A stretch of 64,000 bases of DNA from Incurvaria masculella (Eukaryota; Arthropoda; Insecta; Lepidoptera; Incurvariidae), in the NCBI GenBank assembly GCA_946894095.1, contig OX335655.1, positions 12,648,001 through 12,712,000 on the forward strand, in the 5' to 3' direction. Of this stretch, positions 46,401 through 58,490 are shown in pieces (the first letter of the stretch is position 1; every line of letters starts with the position of its first letter). The notes under the pieces are model-generated. The model had not been told where the DNA came from, did no database searches, and saw nothing but the letters and a program-made list of their open reading frames with translations. Made by a program: the position numbers and the translations under genes.

Positions 46401-47758
46401 AAGAAGTCCCGGTGATCCACGAAGGAGTCGAAATCTTTCACTGTAATCTTCTTGATGATCTCCGGATCTCGTATGATTGTGACCGGAGTGAACGCCTCAA
46501 ATGCGCCGACATACCTGTGCGAAGAACGTTCAATACCATAATAAGAGAAATCGTTACATGTGATACTGAATTGCAGGTTTTTTTAATTGCATAACAAATT
46601 CTCCATTGCTGTATACACTTGCTTTTCCATAGTGGTAATCATATAAATTTGTTTTGTATTCAACAGGACATATAAACAACTTTTATGATGTTCAAAATAG
46701 CATAACATTTTCCTTGTTTAGTGAAAAATTTATATAATAAGCGCCCGCGTAAGCTGGTTTCGATCACAGGAAAACACAGGTTCAAACCATCTTAAAGTTA
46801 AAGAAATTGCAGTAAGTCCGTTTGCGCTTAAAGCCTTTGCGTGTGCTTTATCTTGCATAGTTTAGTTTATACATATAAGTCCGACTCTATCTTCAAAGAT
46901 CAGTATGTTTTCCTTCAATTGCCAACCCAACTGCTCACACCTTTGGATATTCAACGTGACGTTAGGAAACCAAACATTGTTGGATATCACTGAACCGCAT
47001 CGTAAACCGGGTAAGTGGCTCTCAAGTTATGACCAAAAAGACATACAAACAGATGTACAGAAGTCAGACACTGAATTTGAAGTGGTGGCGATTGTGGCGA
47101 TGTGGAACCTTTAAATATATACCTATGGATTAATGGACATCTTTTTTTTAAAACTGAACATGGATGACTAATACCAAACTGACCGTCGGGTATTAGCCTA
47201 AAACACCACATGGGAACTAGGTGCCATACCAAACCCTTCCTTATATTGCTGGGTTATATTGAACTGGATGGAAAATACGGACAATTTTCATTGCCTCTTC
47301 GACCATCGTTCATTAAATGTGATGGTACAAACCCGGGCGGTATTAGCCCTATCTAGGAAGTAAGGAAGGGGACCTTCAGTTTTACGTGGAATCCGAACCA
47401 CGGCCAGCCGTAACGGTTGAAAATAGTCAGCTATCCAGAACGTAACCGCGCTCAGAGTTGCTCCACCAAGATCGAATCGCAAGGCGTCGCGCCACTGGGC
47501 TGAGAGAATATGGGACACTTCACAGTCATGGGTCAATAAATTTACTCACTTATCTTCAGGGAATGCGGAGTAGATCTCGTGCAAGACATCAATTATGTGT
47601 TTCCTATTCAAGGTGCTCTGCATGAAGTTCCCAAAGAACGGGATGGGAGGCAGGTTCCTGACGCCGCGCTCCTTGAAGAACCGGTAGGACTTCTTTGAGT
47701 AGTAGTAGAGGTACGCCGCTAAGGCGACCACCACTGCCACTACCACCTCCAGCCACAT
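42770..47758 (-). CDS. CYP9: CYP9-family cytochrome P450, copy D, complete
   Basis: Ten exons: 47550-47758, 46351-46514, 45503-45643, 45081-45286, 44722-44857, 44125-44217, 43806-44024, 43615-43712, 43305-43473 and 42770-42936. All have GT/AG borders and the same lengths and phases as B and C; 533 residues. The N-terminal anchor ends in [11 protein letters not shown], followed by [16 protein letters not shown] is at 128-132, AGFESS at 333-338, ExxR as ETMR at 390-393, PERF at 451-454 and the heme Cys at 477. It is the compact member of the array (about 5 kb). Exons 9-10 and the intron between are nearly identical to copy B, and intron 9 carries a 40-bp tandem duplication. The start context is GGCACTATG rather than GGCACCATG. 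Intron 1 contains a SINE. Confidence 0.92.
43009..43088. repeat. 40-bp tandem duplication in intron 9 of gene D
   Basis: Two identical 40-bp copies (43009-43048 and 43049-43088) begin CTTCAGATACTATAAACTTC. Copy B has a single unit with one base difference. The duplication therefore arose after the sequence exchange, or was lost in B. Confidence 0.9.
47145..47500 (-). repeat. SINE W, reverse copy, in intron 1 of gene D
   Basis: AACATGGATGACTAATACC, GGTATTAGCCTAAAACACC, AGGTGCCATACCAAACC, and further on AACCCGGGCGGTATTAGC and TTTTACGTGGAATCCGAACC match the W SINE in reverse. Confidence 0.5.
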
Positions 47759-48236
47759 AGTGCCCTGGTATCCGAAATTAAAAATGTACTATGGAATCTT
47801 CTTTTTCGAACCACATTTCGAACTGCAAACTGCGGTTTTAACTGTGGTGGGCTTCGTCTTAACTACTACAATAACATTGTTGTAACGTAAAAACAAGTTT
47901 TTTCTGCGATGTGCTTTTTGACCAAAATATTTAACCAAGCAAGTTTCTCACCAAACTCGTTTTAATCTCAATAAAACATAGCGCACTTGAGAATAAGGTA
48001 TTTTTCACAGTAGTGCCGGGCATTACCGCAAATAAACGAACTTTATATTTACAATATATAAACTTCCGCATAATTTTACCTGTTTAGAAAATGATTGTGC
48101 ATGTAGATTGTCTGATTTTTCCCCTCAATACTAATATAAAATAAACAAAAGGATGCTTCCAGAATTTGCGAAAAAAATCGTTTACTGCATGGAATAATAT
48201 TACGAGTATGTAGGTAAATATTGTACCTTCTGTCGG

Positions 48237-48302
48237 CCTTGTGCGAAAAATGACAAACGAACTGATGTATGTATATCCGCGGCAATTGCACCGAGATGAC
48301 TG
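48237..48302 (-). promoter_or_regulatory. Putative non-coding first exon / core promoter of gene D
   Basis: Minus strand: CGCCAGTCATCTCGGTGC at the start, donor AGAAG|GTACAATA at the end. It lies 480-545 bp upstream of the ATG. The acceptor would be GGATACCAG just before GGCACTATG. Confidence 0.5.
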
Positions 48303-49796
48303 GCGTACTGCTTCATATCACATTAATTATATATTGCTACGTTTATGCTACGGCTAAACCCAGCAGTGGGGCTATACCTAGATGGACCCGGCTAATGCGG
48401 GCATTGGCTGAACCGCTTAGACAAGAGCATTGATAATACCAATGGGGTTAATACCGGTAGTGTGGCGCATTCTAATCACATGGTATGTAAACACCTCTTT
48501 CTTACACGAGATATGTATATTTTTTTTTAGTGAAAAATATTCAGAACCCTTGTAAATCTAAATGTCCTCTTCCCGACTGACTTAGCGATAGCGTTCACCA
48601 CGCCCATGTCAGTACCATCAAATTAATTAAATTACTATAATAATAAAATTGCTCGAAACATATGAATAATCAAAATATTGTTATGGAAAATATACATAAA
48701 TATTTTTACAACATATTTAATAAGGTCTGCAATAATTTAGTACCGGTAAATACATGACTACTATTTATTACTGTTATTACCGATGAAACGTAACCTAATA
48801 AGTTAGGTTAACTCAATAAGTTACGTTTCTCCGGCTATAGTCGGAAATATGGTGAATAGTTCTTGGTTTAACCACATGGCTAGGTTAATGCGAGAATTAG
48901 CCGGTTGAATCTTGACTTTGCCCTGCTCCTGGATTTAGCCGTAACGTATTGGTAACACACTCATGAATACAGTTGTGCAATCTTTTTTCTTTGGGTGCGT
49001 CATTTTTCGTCAAAAACAGTGAAAACATTTCAACAATACTATGGACTGCTACGCATATGTATGTCTGCTATAATATACATACAGAAGACGACGATATATA
49101 ATGATTTATTTATGCTAACAACGGATATGATCACACACACCAGCAAACCCACTTTGAAACTTTTTCCTTCAAACCAATCAAATCTTTTATCATCAAATAA
49201 TTTATTATCTACATTATATTCAATAGGATTTTCTCGAAATACCGTGGGAAGATTTCATTGATACATAACCTACATGAAAGCAATTTCATTGTCTTGAAGT
49301 TCCTTATTTGATTTTCGTTCCATTTTAATTCCTTATATTTCTAACAATTTTCGACGCATTTGCGTGCATGACTGTTTATTGCGGCCTGAACACTATACAC
49401 ATTGCTTCCCTATTCCGACCTACACTAATATTCAAACATAGGCTTAGTATTATCAAAGATAACATCAATAATGACTTCAGTTTTATTCTGAATACACTGT
49501 CTTCTGTTGCCTGTAGCATTGACCGTTGTCAAAATGTCCGTAGTGAAATCTTCTAAGGAATTCAAATAAGCAGACCCTGAAACATTGAAATTCTATAGAC
49601 TCTGCGACTTGAATAACAATTTTAACTTTATTAGAAAAGGGATTTCTACTAAGGTTAGTATTATCGTCTCACCGTCTATCTGATTTTACAATATTTGTTT
49701 TTAATATCAGTGACACACATTACTTGACTGCAAATCAATTAAGTTTGGAATGGTGATTTAAAACTTAAATATCCCCCTAGGTATGCATGATTATCA

Positions 49797-49925
49797 AAAA
49801 AACCTATAACATGAAAAGGTGCTAAAACATTTGTGAGCATTCCTGATTGCGGGGCACTATGAACTGTGATAAGTTGGGACTTTCAAGGTCAGACAGGCTT
49901 ATCTCCGAGAACACACACCCACGGA
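49797..49925. other. Upstream block shared by genes D and B
   Basis: This is the counterpart of 21113-21235: AAAAGGTGCTAAAACA, CATTCCTGATTGCGGGGCAC and GTCAGACAGGCTTATCTCCG. Confidence 0.5.
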
Positions 49926-50004
49926 GTGCAAGTCCCTCTCTAACGTATACTTGTTTGAATGTTTGAGGTTAAAATCCTTATCTGTCACCATACAGCACAA
50001 ATGA

Positions 50005-50280
50005 TACATTTTGCATCGATTATAATAAACATGGTTTAGGACATGATAGCTATAACCTCACCAACTGTCATGATATCAATCACACCTCATCCCGAACTAG
50101 ATGCAACCCCAGAACCTACCTGCACGGCTACATCGAACTAGATCTTTCATCTATCTTCATCTTTCATTCAAAGCCATGAGACGAACCGGGCGGGATTACT
50201 ACGTGGACCTCAAGCAGGACACTCACGCATGCTCCGCGCCCAGTGTTGCTAAACCATAATTATCGAACAGCGAGGCGTAG
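50005..50280 (-). repeat. Decayed SINE W copy
   Basis: ACTGTCATGATATCAATCAC, CCAGAACCTACCTGCACGGC and ACCGGGCGGGATTACTACG keep the order of the W SINE with many changes. Confidence 0.4.
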
Positions 50281-50310
50281 CACTACCGAGGCTGACCCTG
50301 CTGACAAGCA

Positions 50311-50342
50311 TATATATATATGTATATATATATAATATATGT
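50311..50342. repeat. TA dinucleotide tract
   Basis: Short alternating TA repeats with one TG interruption. Confidence 0.8.
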
Positions 50343-50592
50343 TCAACAAAACCCAGTGCATTCCACCATTTATACGTTTACAAGAGAGCAAAGACTTGGC
50401 CGAACCGGCTGGATCAAAATTTTGTATATGTATTTGATTACCTAAAACAGATAATGCTACAATTAAATTTTGCCGTACTGATACCTAGTATTCGAAAGAG
50501 ATAAAGGATAAGAATAAATAATGATTATTATGTTGTCCCTACGATAAACACAAAAAACAACTTACTTTGACTTGGCTGCGAATTAAAATGTA

Positions 50593-50890
50593 AAAACCGG
50601 CCAAGTGCGAGTCGGAATCGCACATCAAGGGTTCCGTACCAACGTAAATTATTTACCACCAAAAAAAATCTCATTTTTGTATGGGGGCCCCCTTTGATTT
50701 TTATTATATTTCATTTGCAAAGCGAAAATGCGGCAAAAGAAATACATACTTTGTGAAAATTTCAGCTGCTTACCTATTACGATTCATGAGATACAGCCCG
50801 GTGACAGACGGACGGACGGACGGGCGGACGGACAGCGGAGGCTTAGTAATAGGGTTCCGTTTTCACCCTTTGGGTACGGAACGCTAAAAA
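50593..50890 (+). repeat. HINE-like element, short ACGG tract
   Basis: It starts AAAAACCGGCCAAGTGCGAG and ends GTACGGAACGCTAAAAA. The tetranucleotide tract has about five or six units (50808-50830). The subterminal AGGGTTCCGTACC is matched by its complement at the right end. Confidence 0.7.
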
Positions 50891-51642
50891 GAAAATGTAT
50901 TAGTTGAGGACGGAACCAGCGTACTGGATAAGTCTTTCACTGATCTTGAACTTGTATCGCAGTGTGGAGAAAGTTTTGTTCATTTCACTGCAATCTCAAG
51001 ATCGTCTTGAGACTATTTTCGTATAAAATGTACGGAAAATGTAAAATCAATGTTGACAGTCGGAAGACTTGAGAATCGTCGTAAGACTCAAGAATTGTCT
51101 TAGAATCTCAGTATAAGTGTTCAAGCTCAGTTAACGATTTCTCGAAAGTGCTATTCCCGTCCTACATACGCCCGAGCATACGCCAGTAAACTAGTGATTT
51201 TTTTTCCTTTTTTGTGTATTTTTAGGGATCCGTCGCAAAATTTTAAAAAAGGTCTGGATTTGGTGTATGTTCGTCACACGATTGTGTAGAATCAATCATT
51301 TGGGAGCATTTTCAATATCTCGTGTTTCTATTTGACATAAATATAATTTCATTACATAGGCAGGTTGCGCCACCTATCAGTGAAGCATTGAACTGTTTGA
51401 ACATATTTGTTAGATAGGTTTCATAATCACTGCATGTACAAAATAACAGAGTTACAAATCACCTCCATAGATGGCGAAAGCAAGTTAATTTAAAATATTC
51501 TACATGTTTCTTTAATATTTTTAGCTAGATAGTTTGAATTTATTTGCAAAGCCTCGATAACATCTGTTGCATGGGTAGTTTATACCGATTGCTTATTACT
51601 TTGGTCAGTATTTTTTAAAGCTTTTTACAAATAAAAAAACTG

Positions 51643-51980
51643 TTAAGGATGTTCCGACCCATACAATGTTTTTTTTTACACAGAACGCAGCACGAATTCG
51701 TCAAAAATATTAGTAGTTGCAGCGAAAACATATTCACAATTTCAGGTTTAATGGTTTCGTTGTAATTGCCGATTAGAAGTTTTACACCGTTAGATGGCGC
51801 TGTTAAATAAAAATCGTATTTAAATAAATTGTAACAAAACCAATAATCCTGAAATTGTGAAATTGTTTTCGCTGCAAGTAATATGACTATATTAAACTTG
51901 TATTATTAATTCGTGGCTTAAAGTGCAATACTTTTTGCGTTATGTGTGCAAACAACTTTATATGAGTCGGAACAGCCTTA
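51643..51980. repeat. TTAA-flanked MITE, family M2, complete
   Basis: TTAA at 51643-51646 and 51977-51980. Long imperfect inverted arms of about 130 bp each begin AGGATGTTCCGACCCATA and, complemented, AGGCTGTTCCGACTCATA. GCAGCGAAAACA on the left pairs with TGTTTTCGCTGC on the right. Between the arms, at about 51795, lies AGATGGCGCTGTTAAATA. No coding sequence. Confidence 0.75.
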
Positions 51981-52104
51981 ACCGATACAAGTCTTTAGCA
52001 AAATTGCATGAGGCATATGCGAATATGGAATTGATACTCATCTTGCCACCATCGTTCCGTACATCTAAAGTGGAATGGGAACCCTCCGTAAAATGAGTCG
52101 TTTT

Positions 52105-52330
52105 GGAACTGAACATGGATGGCTAATACCACCCACATTGTCAATTGTCATGCCATTAGTCGAAAATTTCTCATTTACGGAGGAATTAGGTGCGATCCAG
52201 GACCCTGTATGAGCACGTTACATCGAACTGGATGGAAAACACGAACAATACAATTTTTCATTTCCTCTTCGACCATAAATGCTTTCATCCAATGCAATTT
52301 TAGACTATCGCGAGTTTATCCTTGCCACCT
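52105..52330 (-). repeat. SINE W, reverse copy
   Basis: AACATGGATGGCTAATACCA, GGAGGAATTAGGTGCGATCC and GAACTGGATGGAAAACACG match the reverse W SINE. The tRNA head is missing. Confidence 0.5.
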
Positions 52331-52859
52331 CTCAATCAAATCAAATCACAAATCTTACTGACGCTTATCAATTTCATTCGGTTCTACGCGGGAGAGGAAT
52401 TCTTGTGTTCTTTCGTTGCTTTGTCTAAAGGCTCAATAACCTCTTCCGTTTACAATGTAATTGTAAAAATTATAATATGTATACTACCATTATTTATACT
52501 TACCAGTTCCTGTTGTTTACTATGAATACTACCATTACGTAGTTCCAAGCTACCAACTATAATAACAATTTAATCAAATCCGCGTATCAATCAATTTGTG
52601 ACGTGACGTAGTTTGACTAATAAATAAATGGAAATGGAAATGGGAACGATTGCTGTTGTATATTTGCTACGTCATAAACTATGTTATGATATTCACAAGA
52701 AATAAAATACAGACGAATTGATAACCTCGTCCTTTTTTAAAATCGGACGAGACGCCTCGGGCCTGCGACCAATGTTCTGTGGGTGCGACAGTTTATTCAT
52801 ATGTATTATGACGCGGTTATACCTCGGGTTATACGGTTTTTTTTCAGACGCAAAATTGC

Positions 52860-53185
52860 CTTGAACTTGTTTGCCACCTGACATGGATGGCTAATACCAC
52901 ACAACTACCGTTATGATATTGCCCAAAACACCACATTTCCGAAGCTATTAGGTGCCATGCCAGGACCTTCCCTTTATGAGCACGGCTACTTTGAATTGGA
53001 TGGTAAACACGGACAATTTTTCTTATCCGTTTCGACCACCTTTTCATCCAATGCGATGGTACTAAACCGGGCGGGCTCAAACCCTACCAGTTTTACATGC
53101 ATTCCAAACCATGGAGCAGCTCGCATTCGTGATGACGTTACGAGCTTTGAAAGCTATACGTGTTTTTTTGTACTGGGGTATTAAT
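52860..53185 (-). repeat. SINE W, reverse copy
   Basis: It begins ACCTGACATGGATGGCTAAT after a T tract (the complement of the A tail) and continues through AGGTGCCATGCCAGGACCTT to CGGGCGGGCTCAAACCC and GGAGCAGCTCGCATTCG. It is one of the better copies. Confidence 0.6.
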
Positions 53186-55144
53186 TTATTTATTGGAACG
53201 CAAAGAACCTACGGTTGTACCATGGAGAAAATTCCTCGACATTCCTCGTTTTAAGGATCTTATAGATAAAGGTTGTAGAGGATCGATGGGTTATTATGTT
53301 TAGAATGTCGACAGTGTATGGATGCATTCCCCACCTGTTGCTCGTTGAGCGTGGAGACGACAGAGAAAGAGACTCTGCCTCTTTTCGTAGTTAGGTGATC
53401 ATTATATTATATCTTCAGGATAGTCGACAAGATGCACGGTACGATGCTGTCGGCTGATGATTAAGTCCAAGGAACCAAGAAGATATTTAGCCGAATGTTC
53501 CACACGACATTACCTACATGCGTCTTGCAGAGCAGAATTTCGGTCCAGCGTGAAATACTATTGAGAACTATCAGATTTTTAAGGCCAGCTTGGCTTTATC
53601 CTTGATGTGGCGTCTGTAGTTCAGGTTATGGGTCATGATGAAATCGAGAATCTCAATGGAATCTTTGCACACGAGTCGTACCTTGAAAAGACCTGCTGTA
53701 TTGTTAGTAACAATTTTGTAACTTATATTGTAATAAGCAATTAGTATAAGTTTGGTAAAAGTCAAGTGCCGCTTACTCATAAAAAAAGGACTAGCCGAGA
53801 CACGGGCGACACTATATGAATTGTCGGCTATACTATATGAATTGTATGTGTAAATTATACAAATTAAATGAAAATTAAATGAAATTAGAACAGGAAAAAC
53901 AGTACCGTGATCTACAAAATTTCATCTTTATCCTAAACGACTTCGTGTTTGTTGACCTACTGACCTGTGCATCATATCTCCTGAGGTCACTTATCTGACA
54001 GCTTACTATCTCGCTCAGAGGCAGCAAGATCCCTGCCCGCACACCCCTCATCTGCTGCATCGGCCTCTGACGCTACTGCTCTACTTCGTGATGTGCCATG
54101 CCATGCGTGTGGCCCGATGACAACTATGTTACTATAACTATGTTACGAATAACAAACACCGGCATATTCTGGAAAATACTGAAGACATTCGGTGTGGGTC
54201 GTTTGGCGAGATATTGAGGAAAGCTATCGGTGATTAATTACATAAATCTGTGGGCTGATTGATGGCGTACCTTTTTGCAGCTGATGACCGCTGAGGGCCG
54301 GGAGGACTGGAGAAGGATTGGAGAGGCGTATGTCCAGCAGTGGATGCAAACACGTTGACTTTGCAGCTGATGCAGATACAAATTTTCTTATGGCAGCATA
54401 GATAGCTATTATCGGTTCTTCTGCGGGAAATCCGATGAAAATGACCCGGACATCAAACAGTAACGTGAGAAAAGTTTGCTTGAAAAGCAATATTGTTTCA
54501 TATTATTTAAGAGGATAATGATGTGATGGAGTTTTATAAAATGGTTCGTTCCTGTTTCCTCACCCGAATTAAGAAATATTTTTTCTGAAATGTTTTGCAA
54601 CGATGGTTTATATCATGAATATAAAATAGGTTAAGAAAAAAATCAAAACGTTAGGACGGCTCAATTGATACAGAAAAATATTTCTTGTTTGAGTGCGAAA
54701 ACAGGCACGATTCAATGATTTTTTTGAAACCATAACTAATGGAATCACTGTTTAAATTTCTTAAAAAAAATATTTAAACCTAAAAAATCACACACCTTCT
54801 TTTTTAGAAAAAAAATTTCTATTTTAGATACTGAATGAACCCTAAAAGTGATTACTACTTTTCCAATTTCACTTATATGATTGCACTTCACGTTAATTTA
54901 AATGTATTTTTAATTCGATATTTTAAATTAATGCAAATACTAAGGGGGTGATATTAATCTTTTTAAGGGGGTGTTAGCACATGATTGCATTCAGTCCCTT
55001 AAGAGCGTAAGTAAAACATTTTTTTTTAAAAAGTACAAAGAATTTCGATAATCAATAAAGTACATTTGTAGATTGATTGTTTAGCCATAATTTAAATCCA
55101 AAACTGTAAGACTCTTATGCTTTGATTGCTCAAACGGGGCAAAT

Positions 55145-55440
55145 ATGCATAACTAGCAGCCCGTTCCGGCTTTGCACGGGCATAATATCATTTAAAAAAA
55201 TATTATTTTGACACAATGATACACAAATAATCCCTTTTTACGTAGAGTTCCTACATTGAAATATTTGAAATAAAAAAAAACTTAGATTTTATTATTACAT
55301 GATTATTAGATATTAGAGAAATAATAAATTCAAAGTGCTATAGGGAGAACCGCGGCCTCCGACGCACTATTTATAGGCACTCTCCCGCCCCGCCCCGGCC
55401 GGGCGGCACCGCCGCAAACGCTACGTCCCGCAATTTTTAA
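55145..55440 (+). repeat. LINE/SINE-like fragment with GC-rich segment
   Basis: ACTAGCAGCCCGTTCCGGCT resembles the start of the CATC-tailed family (ACTAGCTGCGGTACCCGGCT). At 55350-55430 a GC-rich piece (CCCGCCCCGCCCCGGCCGGG) stands out from the AT-rich surroundings. Identity is uncertain. Confidence 0.35.
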
Positions 55441-55544
55441 ATCTGTAATATCTTCGAAAACATTCATTTAAATCATATGCTGTAAAGGGCCATATAGATC
55501 TATATTAAATCAACAATGTATTTAAGGTATTTAATTGGATAAGG

Positions 55545-56225
55545 ATTAATGCTGTATTGTAAGTGCTGTGCGAGGTGCGGCACGTTAAAGTTTACGGATG
55601 GGCCCACTGCATTTCTTCCCGTGTATGTCGTGATAGGCAAAGAAAGGATTTGTCGTTACTGTTTCGGATTCCAAGTTAAACGGTGGGTCTGTTCCTTACT
55701 TACTAGGTGGTCCAGGTTCGTACCATCGCAACGAATACACTGTGGTCAAAGCTCCAATGAAAATTGTTTGTGTTTTCCATCCAGCAGTTCAATGTAGAAA
55801 AAACCGGCCAAGTGCGAGTCGGACTCGCACACGATGGGTTCCGTACTATCGTACAAGATTTACCACAAACAAAACATATTTTTTGTATGGGGCCCCCCTT
55901 TAATTTTTATTATTTTATAATTATACCTTTTTGTTGTTATAGCGGCAAAATAAAACATAATCTGTGAAAATTTCAGCTTCCTACCTGTTACGGTTCATGA
56001 GATACAGCCCTGTGACAGATGGACAGACGGACGGACGGACGGACGGACGGACGGACGGACGGACGGACGGACGGACGGACGGTCGGAGGGACGGACGGAC
56101 AGCGGAGGCTTAGTAATAGGGTTCCGTTTTCACCCTTTGGGTACGGAACCCTAATAAAAAGAAGGTCCTGGAATGACACCTGGTTCCCATGAGATATGTT
56201 GGGCCAATATCATGACAGTATCCAA
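55545..56225 (+). repeat. SINE W split by a HINE-like element
   Basis: The W SINE runs forward to CCATCCAGCAGTTCAATGTA (about 55796) and resumes at GGTCCTGGAATGACACCTGG (about 56163). Between them sits a complete HINE-like element (55798-56154). The left part of the SINE is diverged. Confidence 0.6.
55798..56154 (+). repeat. HINE-like element with medium ACGG tract, nested in a SINE
   Basis: AAAACCGGCCAAGTGCGAG begins it and GTACGGAACCCTAATAAAAA ends it. The GACG tract at about 56020-56100 has some 19 units with two variants. Confidence 0.75.
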
Positions 56226-56394
56226 GGCCAGTCTCAAATTTTCTGTTTTTTAAACCTTCATTTAAAATGGGATTTTTTAATTGAAATCCTTTTTCAAAAA
56301 CAGTTTCATATTCCAGAGATATTGACCGGATGTGGAAGGATGATACACCTTGCATGAATTCAAAATTATAGATAGGATGCATAGGCCTACAATC

Positions 56395-56640
56395 ACCGGT
56401 TACTATGGTAAATTAACTCGCCGGGTTAATAACAGGTGAACAAGCAAGATAATGATTCAATCTGACGCTTAGTTGCATTTCGTAGCATGTCAACTGTCAA
56501 ACGACATGTTATTCGGCCAAGTGAAATGAAATTGACCAGTTGACAGTTACAAAATGCATCTAAACGTCAGATTTAATCACGCTTTTGCCTGCTCACCTGC
56601 TATTCACCTGGCGAATTATTTACCATGGTAACCCCCCAGA
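56395..56640. repeat. Fold-back element FB1, complete copy
   Basis: The left end GGTTACTATGGTAAATTAAC is the approximate complement of the right end (ATTTACCATGGTAACC). The arms, of about 110 bp, meet near ACTGTCAAACGACATG. It could fold back as one long hairpin. There is no coding frame. Confidence 0.65.
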
Positions 56641-56829
56641 CAAGAGAGTGATTAAGGCTCGGTTGCACGTACGGTCGTGCACGTCAACATCACCGTCGAC
56701 GTATGATTAAACACGTCACATTGTATGGACAGCATGGAATGAACTCTATGCGGTTCACTAAAAGTGACGTGTTTAAACATTGATTAACTCAGCCGTCTAT
56801 TCGTGTAATCGGGCTTAGTCTGATAACTT

Positions 56830-57525
56830 ATTGCATTTTATACCATGGTTACTGTCAAACGACGGTTTATTCGGCCAAGTGAACTGAAGTTCACCAGTTG
56901 GCATAGTACGAAATGAAACTAAGCGTCAGATTTAATCACTATTTTGCCTGTTTGCCTGCTATTCACTTGGCGAGTTATTTACCATGGTAACTGTGCTAAT
57001 GGTAATGGAGTAATGGAGAGCTTCATTTCCCCACAATATTATTTCGCTGCGCCATACTTTTAAGCTTTATCTAATGATTGTGCAGTGTAGATCCGGCATG
57101 GAAATGTTTGTTTTCCAGGAATTATCTCTGGACACGCGCCGGGCCCGCTCTGGAACTTTCCGGCGCGTACATATTTATTGTTCGTCCTAAAAAATATATT
57201 TATTATGACTGCCAGTAATGCGTTCATTCACACAAGGCCGTCGATAACGTGACAACAACACGCCGCGATGCGAGTACGTTTTCTCGATTCGCTCTTCCCG
57301 CATGCAGCCCCACGGAGATCGTCGTACCCAGTGCTGCAGTTCAGTGAACACTCGGAAGGTGAAACTCCCCGAGTGAATAGGCAAGTGAATTTTACATGCT
57401 GTCAAACGACGTGCTATTCGGCCAAGTGAACCGAATTGTACCAGTTAGCGTGGCCATTAATCGTTAGATTGCATCACTCACTTGCCTGTTCACGCGGCGA
57501 GATAATTTAACATGCACTGAAAACA
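56830..57525. repeat. Two partial FB1 copies
   Basis: CTGTCAAACGACGG...GGCCAAGTGAACTGAAG at 56843-57000 and GCTGTCAAACGACGTGC...GGCGAGATAATTTAACATG at 57395-57520 each repeat one arm and the loop of FB1. Confidence 0.55.
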
Positions 57526-57539
57526 ATTATGGTTAACTC

Positions 57540-58490
57540 TCTGTTTTAGCACAGTTAATATTCAGGTAAAGTATGTCTCATTACTTTTAATGTATTACGG
57601 TAAGTATCTATAAATGAGCCAAAACATTCAACAATCCGATGGAAAAATAAATGACACGGTTATCTTAAGGCGCTAGGACTAGCCAACTACTCGCGCCATA
57701 CAAATGCACTTTTTAACAAATGTAATAATATGTAGTGAAACGCTTCAGCAAATCCAAATAGAACTCCAGACTGATAATGGATTGTTAATATTTTTTTATT
57801 CCATCATTTATTTAAATAATAATAAAAATAAAAAAAGTTGATTTTTCTCATTAGAAATCTGAAAGTCATTCGATTTCTAGATATAAGCAAAAACAGCATA
57901 TATGCATAAACAAAAAATTCCATTTGCTTTTAGATTTCTACATTTAGTCAAAAAAGTTCGGAAATGGACACCGTTTCCGCAATGTATTTTGTATAGAAAA
58001 AGGAAACATACATTAACGAAAATCATTCGATTCCTAGACAAGGAATCATATATTGTAAGGATGACACTTATAATCGTCAGACTTAGTTAGTTTACTTGGG
58101 GTGCCTCGTCTAACTTTGCGATTTGGCTAGTACCAGGCCCTTAACTGATTGAACATTACGGCTGACTACAAATTAGGCGTGCTACCGTCAAGTTTCAAGA
58201 GGTGCAGTAATTTTAACAGATTGGATAGTACCCTTTCACTGAATATAAGACGAGTTTGAATTGAAAAAATACTAAAGCTAGAAACGATTTTCACCCAGTT
58301 AGGGTAACAGTAAGAGAAAACAGTTAAAAAAACCTGTAAGAGATATAGTAACATTTAATGTTTAAGGCTAATAGTTAATTAGAGTTAGAGTAACCGATTT
58401 ACTCAGTTGGCTTAATTTTAACGTTGCAAGGCGATTGTTATTATTGGAATTACAGTTAGATTCACTGATTATTTTTTCCATGTATATTAT
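57540..58490. repeat. Repeat shared with intron 5 of gene B, split in two
   Basis: ATAAATGAGCCAAAACA at about 57612, then after an unrelated stretch CCCTTTCACTGAATATAAGA and ATATAGTAACATTTAATG (58229-58360). It corresponds to 14400-14745. Confidence 0.45.
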
